NCBI GenBank assembly: GCA_001579985.1
Contig: LRSR01013558.1
Location: 7,501 to 31,775 of the forward strand
Reading direction: 5' to 3'
Origin: Hypsibius dujardini
Lineage: Eukaryota > Tardigrada > Eutardigrada > Parachela > Hypsibiidae
DNA: 24,275 nucleotides
Positions 1 to 9,367 of this stretch are shown here, piece after piece (position 1 is the first letter of the stretch; every line of letters begins with the position of its first letter). The notes under the pieces were generated by a model. It did no database searches. It was given only the letters and a program-made list of their open reading frames with translations, and was not told the DNA's origin. The position numbers were made by a program, and so were the translations under genes.

Positions 1-25
1 GAACTGCGTGGAGATTTTTTTTAAA

Positions 26-2800
26 ATGCGGCTACAGCCAGCACGTCCACTTAGCTTACTGCGAAGATTCTACTCCTCTGAGACATCAAGAGGCAACCCT
101 CTGAGAGTTGCCATCGTGGGAAGCGGCCCCGCCGGATTTTATTCAGCACAGTATTTGATAAAGGTAAATCCACTTCATTTCCTCTAAACTTTTCTACAAC
201 TAAGCCTAATTACACACGTGGCAAAACCCTTGCGCTAACCGAGTTAAGCTATTACACTCGTTCGTTGCAGGGCTGTTGTACACAGCCCCGAGTCATAGTG
301 CTTAATTCGGTCAGCGCAAGGTTTTTGCCACGTGTGTATTTACTTCGGAAACGCTTTTTTTGCAGAATCTCCACGATGCCCAAGTGGACATGTTCGAAAA
401 GTACCCGGTTCCGTTCGGTCTCGTACGCTTTGGCGTTGCCCCCGATCACCCTGAAGTGAAGGTAAGCAGTGACGAATACAGACGTGGCAAAATTCTTGCG
501 CTGACCGAGTTAAGCCTTTTCACTCGTTTGTCGCAGGCTGTTGTACACAGGCCCGAGTTAAAGTGCTTAATTCGGTCAGTGCAAGGTTTTTGCCAAGTGT
601 GTCAATTCCGTCCAATTGTCCTATTGAAAGTTGATGCTTGCAGAATGTCATTCATTCCTTCACGACGACGGCAAAGTTGGAGAATTTCCGCTTTCTCGGG
701 GGAGTTTGTGTGGGCACGACAATCACAGTGCCGGAACTGCTGGCTCGGTATCATGCAGTAATTCTTGCCTACGGTGCTGGGAAGGATAAGTTCTTGGGGA
801 TACCGGGGGAGTCCGGGGCGAATGTCATGTCGGCGAGGGAGATTGTTGGCTGGTAAAGCAAACCTTGGCACTTGGTGACGCTTTTGTTTGGTTGATTGAT
901 TGATTGGGGGAGTCGATCCTATGCATTGTGCAGTACAGTTGATTGATTGATTGGAGGAGTTAATCCTATATATTGTGGAATACAGTTGATTGATTGATTG
1001 GGGAGTCGATTCTATGCAATGTGCAGTACAGTTGATTGATCGATTGGGGGACTTAATCCTATGTATTGTGGAATACGGTTGATTGATCGATTAACTGGTT
1101 CTTTCTTCGCTGTTTTTGCTCAGTGGAATGTACTCTCTTCCTCGTTTTCATTAATTTGGTTTGGATTATCGGTTTGGTTACGAACTTGTTCATTTGTTAA
1201 TCATTTTTTAAGCTGTCGAAAAGGCGACGTTTGATTTTATTTTAAATATTGTTTTTACGCTGCTGCAGGTACAATGGTCTTCCGGAGGATGCTGCGCTGA
1301 ACCCGGACCTCTCCTCCCCGACCGCTGTCATAATCGGGCAAGGCAACGTCGCGGTGGATGTCGCTCGAATTCTCCTGACGCCGCCGGATTTGCTCGCCAA
1401 AACTGACATCACTCAGCACGCACTCGCCGCGCTGAGAAAGAGCCGTATCAGAGACGTTTACCTCGTAGGAAGACGCGGGCCCGCCCAGGTGGCTTTCACC
1501 GTCCGCGAGTTCCGCGAACTGACAAAACTCACCAACGTCAACACCGTTTTTTCCCATTCCGATTTGGACACCATCCGCACGGGCTTGGGCAACTTTCCGC
1601 GACATCGGAAGCGCCTAATGGAGTTGGCCTTGTCGTCAGGGGAGCGTCCAATCAAAGCGGACAGCAAGAACTGCCATTTGAAGTTTATGCTCAGCCCGAG
1701 GAAGATTGTCAAAGCTGACGGCGTGATTCATGCGGTTAATTTCACCGTCAATCGGATGGAAGATCCGTTGGACCCGCACTCGGCAGTCATCCCGACGGAT
1801 GATATCCTGACTGTCAAGTGCGGTCTAGTACTGCGGAGTATCGGGTACGAATTGGGATAGTAACACCTAGGGATGAGTCCACTAATCAGTTTTAGCCGAC
1901 TAACGAGGAAACGTAAGTGGAATATTGCCTAGTTTAGACTTCTCGCTTCTTTGCAAGGCAAGCTAACTATGTCTTAAGCGTGAGAACTCTGCCCCGTTTA
2001 ACAGACACGTGAAATCAGAATCTGGCAATAGCCCACTTATGTTTCCTCGTAAGTAAGAAATTGTCGTTACTAAAAGTAGTCGTCTATCTTTATTGTATTT
2101 TTTAAAGTTAGTTTAGTGCTGCTGTGTCATTCCTAGGTATGAAGCGGAACCAGTGGACAAGTCTCTCCCCTTCGACAAGTCCAAACACCTCATACCGAAC
2201 GATCAAGGCCGCGTGGAGTCCCCCGCAAAGGGATTGTACTGCAGCGGTTGGATAAAACGGGGCCCGGTGGGAGTCATTTTGACTACGATGAATGATGCCT
2301 ATGAGACGGTGGACTCCTTGTTGGATGACTTGAAGGCTGGACTAATCAACGTGGAGGAAAGGAAGCCGAGTCGGGAGGCCGTGGTGGAGTTTCTGCGGTC
2401 GCGGCAGTGTGATCCCGTGACATTTCCCGAGTGGGAAGCGATTGATGCCGAGGAAATGAAACGAGGCGAGGCTGTGGGGAAACCGCGGGAGAAACTGGTG
2501 GATGTGCGGGATATGATCAGTGTGGCCAAGAAGGTGGACCTCGGTAAGGTGTCCCCGATATATGTAGGATGTACTATAGAGTAATGTAATAATAATGTAA
2601 TGTAACAGTAATAATGTAATAGTAATAGAATTAGTAATAGTAGTAATGTAATAGTAATGTAACAGTAATGTAATAGTAATTTAATAGTAATGTAATAGTA
2701 ATGTAATAGTAATGTAATAGTAATACAATAGTAATGTTATAGTAATGTTATAGTAATGTTATAGTAATGTTATAGTAATGTATTGTTTGTAGGATATTAA
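26..2800 (+). CDS. FDXR: NADPH:adrenodoxin (ferredoxin) reductase, mitochondrial, complete
   Basis: This flavoenzyme passes electrons from NADPH to mitochondrial ferredoxin for Fe-S cluster, heme and steroid synthesis. Exons: 26-163, 366-461, 644-852, 1269-1844, 2137-2543, 2793-2800; all introns GT-AG with matching phase; 477 aa (human about 491). The N-terminus is Arg-rich with Phe-Tyr-Ser-Ser and no acid before residue 19, as in a mitochondrial presequence. The FAD Rossmann motif GSGPAG is at residues 32-37, followed by the family signature [19 protein letters not shown] in exon 2. The NADP site GQGNVA is at 171-176, VGRRGP lies further on in exon 4, and the C-terminal FAD motif [11 protein letters not shown] is at 377-387. 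The C-terminal KPREKLVD also matches the family. The last splice is inferred: it gives an ending Leu-Gly-Tyr like the Leu-Gly-His of the human protein. Without it the frame stops at 2584 with an unrelated 13-residue tail. The start is the first ATG, 25 nt from the window edge, so the 5' UTR is cut. Confidence 0.95.
211..338. mobile_element. MITE-like TIR element, family A copy 1, in FDXR intron 1
   Basis: A 128-bp palindromic element almost fills intron 1. Arms of about 39 bp (211-249 and 300-338) are inverted copies of each other with a few mismatches, beginning TACACACGTGGCAAAA and ending in the complement. TA at both ends fits a TA target duplication, as left by Tc1/mariner-like transposases. 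There is no coding capacity. It is homologous along its whole length to copies at 477-602 and about 5684-5808. Confidence 0.8.
477..602. mobile_element. MITE-like TIR element, family A copy 2, in FDXR intron 2
   Basis: Second copy of the palindromic element, 126 bp, in the next intron and in the same orientation as copy 1. The arms share GACGTGGCAAAA and TTGCGCTGACCGAGTTAAGC with copy 1, and the centre shares GGCTGTTGTACACAG. The right-hand TA is degraded to TC. Removing it leaves an intron of about 56 bp, close to the repeat-free introns elsewhere in the window. Confidence 0.8.
891..1098. repeat. 47-bp minisatellite with ATTG-tetranucleotide head, FDXR intron 3
   Basis: About 4.4 copies of a 46-47 bp unit start at 891, 938, 985 and 1031. 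Each begins GTTGATTGATTGATTGG and ends GTACA or ATACA. Units alternate between two versions (GTCGAT...GTGCAGTACA and TTAATCC...GTGGAATACA), so the true repeating block is a dimer of about 94 bp. Confidence 0.85.
1899..2054. mobile_element. TIR element, family B, in FDXR intron 4
   Basis: Inverted arms of roughly 34 bp (1899-1932 and 2022-2054) pair almost fully: the left arm reads ACTAACGAGGAAACGTAAGT and the complement of the right arm begins ACTTACGAGGAAACATAAGT. Both continue to a shared ATTGCC. The centre is unrelated to family A. No second copy is seen in this window and no clear target duplication is visible, so this is either a MITE or a stable intronic hairpin of other origin. Confidence 0.6.
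2585..2785. repeat. 11-bp minisatellite, TAATGTAATAG type, FDXR intron 5
   Basis: An A+T-rich array based on TAATGTAATAG, drifting to TTATAGTAATG at its right end. It fills most of the inferred last FDXR intron and stops about 7 bp before the acceptor AG at 2791-2792. Confidence 0.8.
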
Positions 2801-2804
2801 TAAA
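2799..2804 (+). terminator. FDXR polyadenylation signal AATAAA
   Basis: AATAAA overlaps the inferred TAA stop at 2798-2800. If the last intron is not removed, the same signal lies about 215 bp after the alternative stop at 2584. It is the only canonical plus-strand signal soon after the gene. Confidence 0.5.
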
Positions 2805-3224
2805 CCGCCAAGCAGATAGACATCAACGGAAGGAACTTTTCTCAGCGGTGGCTGATGATCGATTTATTTTACAGATTTGGCACACGAGGAGGCTTTATAG
2901 AAGTGCAGACTTGGAAGTGCTTCCGGCAAGCTTGGACAAGTATCTAAAGGAAACTTCCAACGGTACAATTTTGTGATAAATACGAATCTTTATTCTCGTT
3001 TTTCGGAGTCTTACAGCGTTTTTTGTTTGTTTGAAAATTCTCAGCAAAATTAAAAGTACACCGACAATTTCTGGTATATCGGGGAGCAGCAAATGGTATT
3101 TTTTCGTGAACAAATAGCGACCGAAAAAAAAAATCGACGTTCCACCTGAACTTACGTTTGTAAAACTTAATATACAGATGAGAGATAAAAAGGCAAAATG
3201 GGAAATGGGAAAATGGAAAAGACT
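2805..3224. other. Convergent 3' intergenic / UTR region
   Basis: The tail-to-tail space between FDXR and the ZFAND2B-like gene. No coding exon is recognised. It should contain both 3' UTRs: the minus-strand AATAAA reads from 2994 to 2989 (TTTATT on plus), giving a 3' UTR of about 230 nt for the zinc-finger gene. Confidence 0.5.
2989..2994 (-). terminator. ZFAND2B-like polyadenylation signal AATAAA (minus strand)
   Basis: TTTATT on the plus strand reads AATAAA on minus, about 230 nt after the TGA stop at 3225-3227. Confidence 0.5.
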
Positions 3225-5356
3225 TCAAGACATTACGCAGGTTGCTTTTTTCCGAGCTTGCTGCGCCTGGAAATCCTGCTCGCTGGCCGCTAAGGCCTGA
3301 GCAAGCGCCAAATCGTCGTCCTCTTGAGCAGTCGTTCGTTGTGATGATCCGCTGGCTTGTTGCGCCTTGGAAAAATCTCCTCCCCCATTGACAGACAGGG
3401 ACAGTTGCAGAGCGCGAGCAAAGGCTTCGTCTTCCGACATGTTTGCCGGATTGTGCTTTTGGGAAGAAGGAGCATTCGGTTCGGGATGTTTAGTTGATGA
3501 TACATTGTTTTGCATCCTTGCCAGGGCCGCGGACCTATAAAACAATGGAGGAAAGAACAACGATTAGTTAGGTCAGTCCAATGAGATGTAGAGACACGGA
3601 CAAAAAAACTAAGCCAATGTCAGACATACAGTCAGTCAGTCATACAGACATACAGACACAGTCAGTCAGTCGTACAGACATACAGTCAGTCAGTCATACA
3701 TACATACAGACATACAGACAGTCAGACACACAAGCAAGAAACGCTGACGCTCAATGATGAAATCAGTATAGACAAAACAGAAAATTCAGACATGCCAGGC
3801 ATACAAAGATAAGAAAAACAAAAACTCCGAGCAGACGTTAGTAGGGCCAGACAAGAAATTCAGACTTTCAAACAAACACTGACAAAGAAAACGGATACTC
3901 GTATTAGAGTCAGTTCGCACAGGCAGGAAATTCAGACAGTAAGACGTATGTCTTACTGCCTGAAGTTCAGACACTCAGCAAATACAGACAAGAAATTCCG
4001 ACACTCAGACATACATGGGCAAGAAAAGCACACTCGGTACCGACGTCAGTAGACACAAAGGAAATTCAGACAGTCAGATATACACAGACAAGAAATTCAT
4101 ATATTTCAGGCAAAAGTAGACAACAAACTCGAGACATACAGGGTATGCGCCATACACAGGTCACAGACATTCAGACATTCAGACATTCCATACACCCGGG
4201 ACTTGAAACCAGATCCAGACATCCAGACATTCAGTCATTCAGTTATTCAGACATTCCATACACCCATGACTTAAACCAGATCCAGACATCCAGACATTCA
4301 GTCATTCAGTCATTCAGACATTCCATACACCCGTTATCTAAAGACGTACCCAGATCGACTCACGGAAGACGAAGGACCCTGACACTGATGGTCATCGGGG
4401 AAGCGATGGCCAAGGCAGTAGCTTTTACGGCACTCTGCGCACTCCACCCGCATCATCTCCTTCTTTTTGCATCCTTTGGCGGAGCAGGTGTTCGTATAGA
4501 CTTTCCGCTTGCTCAATGCCTTCTCCGACTGGCAGTCCGAGTCAATGTGCATGCCGACACGAATGTCCGGTGCTTCACCGCGTTTCACTGGGATGGGCGC
4601 TTGGCAGAGCGGGCAGTTGGGAACTTGATTGGCGTTCTGCAGGCCGGAAGGACAGCTGTGCGACTCGTAGCGGAAATGGTCGTTACTGCAAACAGGCGAA
4701 GGAGAAAGGCTGTCTCATAATTTCACGGAAATTCGAAAAAGCCGGAAGCACAAAGCATCAATGAAAATGCAAAGTCGAAAGAAAACATCAAGTGTCCTCG
4801 GTAGTTCGCACTAGCAATCAATCAATCAATCAATCAATCAATAATCCAGGATATAAATCAGTGATGACAACAATCGACCTCTGCACTGAACCATTAAGTT
4901 ACTAAACTATTCAATAGTATAGAAATAATTTGTCTGAAAACTGTCAATTTCAGACATCAGATGCGCAAATTGGGCGACTATTGCGTAAAACTAAAAAATC
5001 TATGCAACCTTGTACCAGCCATCAATCAATCAATCAATCAATCATTAAAAGCCATCAATCATTCAATCAACCAATCAATCCATCAATCAAAAGCCATCAA
5101 TCAACCAATCAATCTATCAATCAACACTACCCAGTTCAGAAGAAAATTCCTCGACTTACCAGAAACTTTTAGAACATCCGTCACATCTGATGGGCAGGAA
5201 ATCTGTAGAGAAATTCCATAAAATGATCACTTGCTTGACGGACATTTATTCTGTTACTTTTTCTCCCCTCCGCCTACCTAGACGATTGCAGGAAGTACTT
5301 TCGCAGTGGCTTCCCATGTGGAAGACATCCTTTTTCTGGTCGAGTTGTCCGTCCAT
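3225..5356 (-). CDS. ZFAND2B: AN1-type zinc finger protein with UIMs and CAAX box (AIRAPL/ZFAND2B-like), complete
   Basis: Human ZFAND2B/AIRAPL is an ER-anchored, proteasome- and VCP-associated ubiquitin-binding protein in protein quality control; the same role is inferred here. Exons in transcript order: 5356-5278, 5202-5160, 4685-4350, 3534-3225; 255 aa (human 257). Two AN1 fingers have every ligand: C18, C23, C33, C36, C41, H44, H50, C52 and C108, C113, C123, C126, C131, H134, H140, C142. Between them lies the extra CPLC...H...DC motif typical of the family (65-92). Two ubiquitin-interacting motifs follow: MSEDEAFARALQLSLS (185-200) and EDDDLALAQALAASEQDF (224-241). The C-terminus CVMS is a CAAX box; terminal Ser predicts farnesylation. 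UIMs plus CAAX separate it from ZFAND2A. The start is the only ATG in frame at the head of exon 1, with AAAA just before it. Confidence 0.95.
3619..3735. repeat. CAGTCAGTCATACAGACATA repeats, ZFAND2B-like intron 3
   Basis: A degenerate tandem array of CAGT, CAGA and CATA tetranucleotides in the 815-bp third intron. Looser CAGACA-rich sequence continues to about 4140. Confidence 0.7.
4162..4335. repeat. 68-bp tandem repeat, ZFAND2B-like intron 3
   Basis: About 2.2 copies of a 67-68 bp unit. GACATTCCATACACCC recurs at 4182, 4250 and 4317. Inside each unit are CAGACATT/CAGTCATT octamers, so this is a longer period built on the same tetranucleotide theme. It lies within 15 bp of the exon 3 donor. 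Confidence 0.8.
4816..5125. repeat. ATCA (TGAT) tetranucleotide clusters, ZFAND2B-like intron 2
   Basis: Pure (ATCA)n at 4816-4841 and interrupted CAATCAATCA/AAGCCATCAATC arrays at 5021-5125. Both are inside the 474-bp second intron of the minus-strand gene. On the transcript strand this is TGAT/ATTG, as in the FDXR intron 3 array. Confidence 0.75.
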
Positions 5357-5683
5357 TTTTTGTTACTGTCAGAACTAGTACGAGAATTAGGGCAAAAATA
5401 GTTGATGGAAAAGTCTAAAAAAAATGAGAAAAAAGAGTACGAAAAAGATGTCGAGAAAACGCGTAACATGGAAGTGAAAAAGTGAAAAAGTCACGCCAGC
5501 TTTTATTTAACTGGAACGACAACAGCTGTGACTTGGCACATGTGAATGAAAACGATGAGTCAGAATAACACTACCAACCGTTAGTCATGCACGACCACGT
5601 GACTGTTTAGGCGGAACTGCCAGCAAAATAGTCCTTTGCCTTTCATTCTCGAAAATTCCAAGCCCCGCCTCCTGTACTACACA

Positions 5684-5808
5684 CACTCACACTGCTTGGC
5701 TAACCGACCCAAGCCCTTTAACTCGTTCAAACACATTGCAATGCTTCCATACACGGCCCGAGTTAAATAGTCTGACTCGGTCAGCCAAGCATTCTGTTCT
5801 GTGTCTAC
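5684..5808. mobile_element. MITE-like TIR element, family A copy 3 (diverged), intergenic
   Basis: A degraded relative of the two FDXR intronic elements. The arms pair as GCTTGGCTAACCGA (5694-5707) against TCGGTCAGCCAAGC (5777-5790), and the centre keeps AACTCGTT...CACGGCCCGAGTTAAA in the same order as copies 1 and 2. The ends have drifted, so the boundaries are approximate. Confidence 0.65.
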
Positions 5809-5881
5809 AGATACACAAATTTACCCACAGTCCGATAGAGGGCGGCACTTGGCGCCAAAACGTTTGTCAATAAAATACTGC

Positions 5882-5889
5882 ATGCAAAT
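5882..5889 (+). promoter_or_regulatory. Octamer-like motif ATGCAAAT
   Basis: An exact ATGCAAAT (POU/Oct consensus) in the divergent region. The reverse complement occurs twice more, at 6139-6146 and 6221-6228. Function is inferred from the consensus only. Confidence 0.3.
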
Positions 5890-6138
5890 GATCATTTTCG
5901 ACCTTTTGGTATTGGCACTCACCATTTTTCAATTTTAGCAGTTTAATCATTGAGCAGTAGTGAAAGGTAAAACATAATGTACGAAATGACCGTCTGAGGA
6001 CGCCAACGCCACACACACACACACATTGATCGATATTGTCCATCTACTGTCTAGTGAGTGAGCGAACCTGAAACGCAACTGTTAGCAACCTGATCTCGTT
6101 CACGTCATCTCAGCCGTCGACTGTTCTCGACTGATCTG

Positions 6139-6146
6139 ATTTGCAT
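6139..6146 (-). promoter_or_regulatory. Octamer-like motif ATTTGCAT (block 1)
   Basis: Reverse complement of ATGCAAAT, preserved inside the first duplicated block about 570 bp before the HID1 start. Confidence 0.3.
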
Positions 6147-6220
6147 ACGCCGTCAGGCTGACTATGTGCCCGTGCAGTGAGTGAACGAACCTGAAACGGA
6201 ACTGTTAACGACCTGATCTG

Positions 6221-6228
6221 ATTTGCAT
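6221..6228 (-). promoter_or_regulatory. Octamer-like motif ATTTGCAT (block 2)
   Basis: The same motif in the second block, with identical flanks (CTGATCTG before, ACGCCGT after), about 490 bp before the HID1 start. Confidence 0.3.
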
Positions 6229-6713
6229 ACGCCGTTGGGCTGACTCGGTGCACACTGTTTGCTCGCTCTTCCGGCGCGCCTCTGCGGCTGATTCTGCTCC
6301 TGCAGTCGCTCATCCCGTGTCCCGTCATCCCGTGTCCCGTCATCCTTCTCCCTCCTCCATCCTGGATTGTGACGTCAGTGTGTGTATGCGGCGGTGGAGG
6401 AAGGAGAAACTCGTTCAACTGAACCAGCTCTCTTCCTCTTCCCCTTCATCCCTTCACCTACACTGGTCCGTTCATTTTATTTCCCACGCACACACGTTCA
6501 CACGCCTCACACGTTCACACGCCTCACACAAAGCTGACGTCGATTTTCTCAGCATACAGGAATTAAGACTTCCCCGGGAATTCCATATGGCTAGCTGAAG
6601 ACTTTTCCGCCTGTTGCCTCGCCACTTGTTCATTTCGCCACTTCTTCATCCGCAGAACCGACATTTTTGATCCCGTCCATATTGTCGTTTCGCTCCCCAG
6701 TTCCAACGGAGAA

Positions 6714-8659
6714 ATGGGGAATGTCGATTCGAAGGTCGGATTCCGGAAGGCGATCATTGATCTGCGCTCTAAAGACAAGGTATCGTTAACATTGCAATTC
6801 CAGCTCAGCTGTATTTATTATAAAAATATAATCAATTTAAAGATAAAACCTGATCACGGATCTGGAGAGTGCGCAAACTGCAAATACGAACGACAATAAT
6901 AAAGCGAAAATCGAGCCATTGATTGATTGATTGCGTGTACAGCTAATTCAAGTGAGAAACCAACCCTTGATTGATTGATTGCTTGTACAGCTAATTCAAG
7001 TGAGAAACCAACGCTCGATTGATTGATTGCGTGTACAGCTAATTCAAGTGAGAAACCAACGCTCGATTGATTGATTGATTGCGTGTACAGCTAATTCAAG
7101 TGAGAAACCAACGCTCGATTGATTGATTGCGTGTCCAGCTAATTCAAGTGAGAAACCAACGCTCGATTGATTGATTGACTGCGTGTACAGAGGAGCGGCT
7201 TTCAAACCATACTCGAGTCGATACCCCGCCCCCTTTTCGTGACGTCATACGGACTTGCGGATAAGAATTAAGGTTCTTTATCACTCCGAACAGACTTATT
7301 CTTATTGTTTGTTGGAGTTTTGGCGTGGAAGGCTTTCTTGTTCGCGGTTTCACGCCCTCATCTCCCCAATTTCTAGGTTGTTGAGCCGGAAGAGGAGTCG
7401 TTCTGGCAGCAGTTTTGGAAGGATCAGAGCGTTGCCGTCCAGGACGTCTTCAGTCTCGTGTCTGCGGAGGACATCCGTGCGATTCGCGAGGACTCACCGC
7501 GCAATTTCGCCACACTTGCGTTCAAGTGCGTCGATCAGATCAGGAAGTGCATGGAGAGTTCGTGCTCCACGCCGGCGGAGCAGCAGAACGGTGAGAAGAG
7601 CTTTGCTGTTTCTTTGGCTGGCATTTGTGCTCTCATGGAGTGCTGCATTGATTGCCCATGATTCCGAATACTATACTCGTTTAGCGTTTTGCCACAAAGT
7701 ATCCATGCCTAAATGGATGGACAGGCAGACACATGAACTTCCAGACAGACAACTAAGCTTTCAAGCAGCATAAGCGTTTTCGAGACATACAGGCGAATTT
7801 CCAGACAGACAAATAAGCTTTCAGGCAGCATTAGCGTCTTCCAGACAGACAGACAAACAAATAAGCTTTCAGGCAGCATAAGCGTCTTCCAGACAGACAG
7901 ACAAACTTCCAGACAGACGAATAAGCTTTCAAGCAGCAAATGCGTCTTCCAGACAGACGAATAAGCTATCAGGCAGCATATGCGTCTTCCAGACAGACAG
8001 GCGAACTTCCAGGCAGACAAATAGGCTATCAGGCAGCATAAGCGTCTTCCAGACAGACAGTTGAGCTAACTCATAAACAATTTTCAGTTCCAAACAGATG
8101 GGCAAACTTCCAGACAAAAAAGTAAGCCTTCACGTTTTCGAAACAGACTGAGCTTCCTAAGAGACAGGCTGTACTTTCAGACAGACAAATGACTTACAGA
8201 CAATCAAATAATCCTTCAGAGCCACAGCATCTTCAAGAGAGACAATTGAGACGGAATCAATTGTTAGTCAAATGAAATTCTATATAGACTAGGAGCCTTT
8301 ACAGCAGAGCCAAAGCATCTTCCAGACAGACAATTAACTCAGAAACAACTTTTAATGTGTTTGCAGTCCTGAACTGTGTGCGGCTGTTGACGCGACTCCT
8401 GCCGTTTTTTCTGGAGGAAGCCGAATGGCGGTCATTCTTCTGGTCCGCGCTCCCGCCATCCGGAAAGCGTTACGGACCATTCAATCGTTTTTCCACATCG
8501 TCTTCCATTGAGGAAGAGGCATCCTCCTCCACGCCGACCAATAAGTTTGCAGACGCGCCTGTCTTGGCCACGACACTGATGAACTCCCTCTCAGTAAGCT
8601 GTTATACACGTTTTTGTTTTGTTTTTACACGTGCCGCGGTGATGTTGCCGCTGTAAGTC

Positions 8660-8708
<49 letters not shown>

Positions 8709-8712
8709 GGCA

Positions 8713-8753
<41 letters not shown>

Positions 8754-9314
8754 ACAGGCAGACTGGCAGACTATGACAGACACAGACACATGTCTGCAAT
8801 ACTGAAATTTTTCTGCATGTGTGCCTTTTCTTGGTTGATGCAGACGTTGCTGTTCTGTCCCGGCTTTACGGTGGCACAACACAAGAAAGCCAGTGTAAGA
8901 ATCGATTCGTATCTGACTTTGACCATGAGTGTGAACGTGATTGAATTTTAACGACTACATGGTTCCTGATACACAGGATGAAGCGGAAGATTTAGTCTCG
9001 TTAGACAGTTGTGTAAGTCATACATCACTCTTTGTGAACCTGTTACCCTGTGCCGTGAGAATAGGAAGTGTGCAGTAAATTATCTGCTGTGTCTTACAGG
9101 AATACATCTGGGAAGCTGGTGTCGGATTTTCCCTGTCTCCCGCACATAACGCGCAGCATGATCAAGCCCGGATTGAGATCCTCAGGTTGCTCCTGACTTG
9201 CTTCTCCGAAACAATCTATAATCAGACCGGTGAGTTAACATTACTGCGACACATGAGGACGAGAAGACAGGCGGGCAGACATGTAGCCAAAGGAACAGGC
9301 GCGTTTAAGACAGA

Positions 9315-9367
<53 letters not shown>

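Larger units (their letters stand above)
6054..6252. repeat. Imperfect tandem duplication carrying octamer motifs
   Basis: Block 1 (6054-6172) and block 2 (6177-6252) share GTGAGTGARCGAACCTGAAA at an offset of 123 bp, and CTGATCTGATTTGCATACGC at an offset of 82 bp. Block 2 has therefore lost about 40 bp between the two shared parts. Each block ends with GGCTGACT and holds one ATTTGCAT. Confidence 0.75.
5357..6713. promoter_or_regulatory. Divergent intergenic region shared by ZFAND2B-like and HID1 genes
   Basis: The two start codons are 1.36 kb apart, head to head, so this region probably holds both promoters. No coding exon is recognised. It contains an old TIR element, three octamer-like motifs, one CTCF-like core (CCGATAGAGGGCGGC, 5832-5846) abutting an E2F-like GCGCCAAA (5853-5860), an imperfect duplication (6054-6252), and short tandem repeats at 6301-6350 (CCCGTCATCCCGTGT) and 6486-6530 (CACACGTTCACACGCCT). 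The motif matches are by eye against generic consensus sequences and may be chance. Confidence 0.45.

Noticed and set aside
1249-1860. Single-exon reading of FDXR ending Tyr-Glu-Leu-Gly at 1860
   Set aside because: The family continues through IGY into PVDxSLPFD, found in the next exon at 2137; a donor at 1845 restores the frame.
4145-4720. Plus-strand 191-codon frame across ZFAND2B-like exon 3 and intron 3
   Set aside because: Shadow of the minus-strand zinc-finger exon joined to a repeat array; no AUG-initiated family match.
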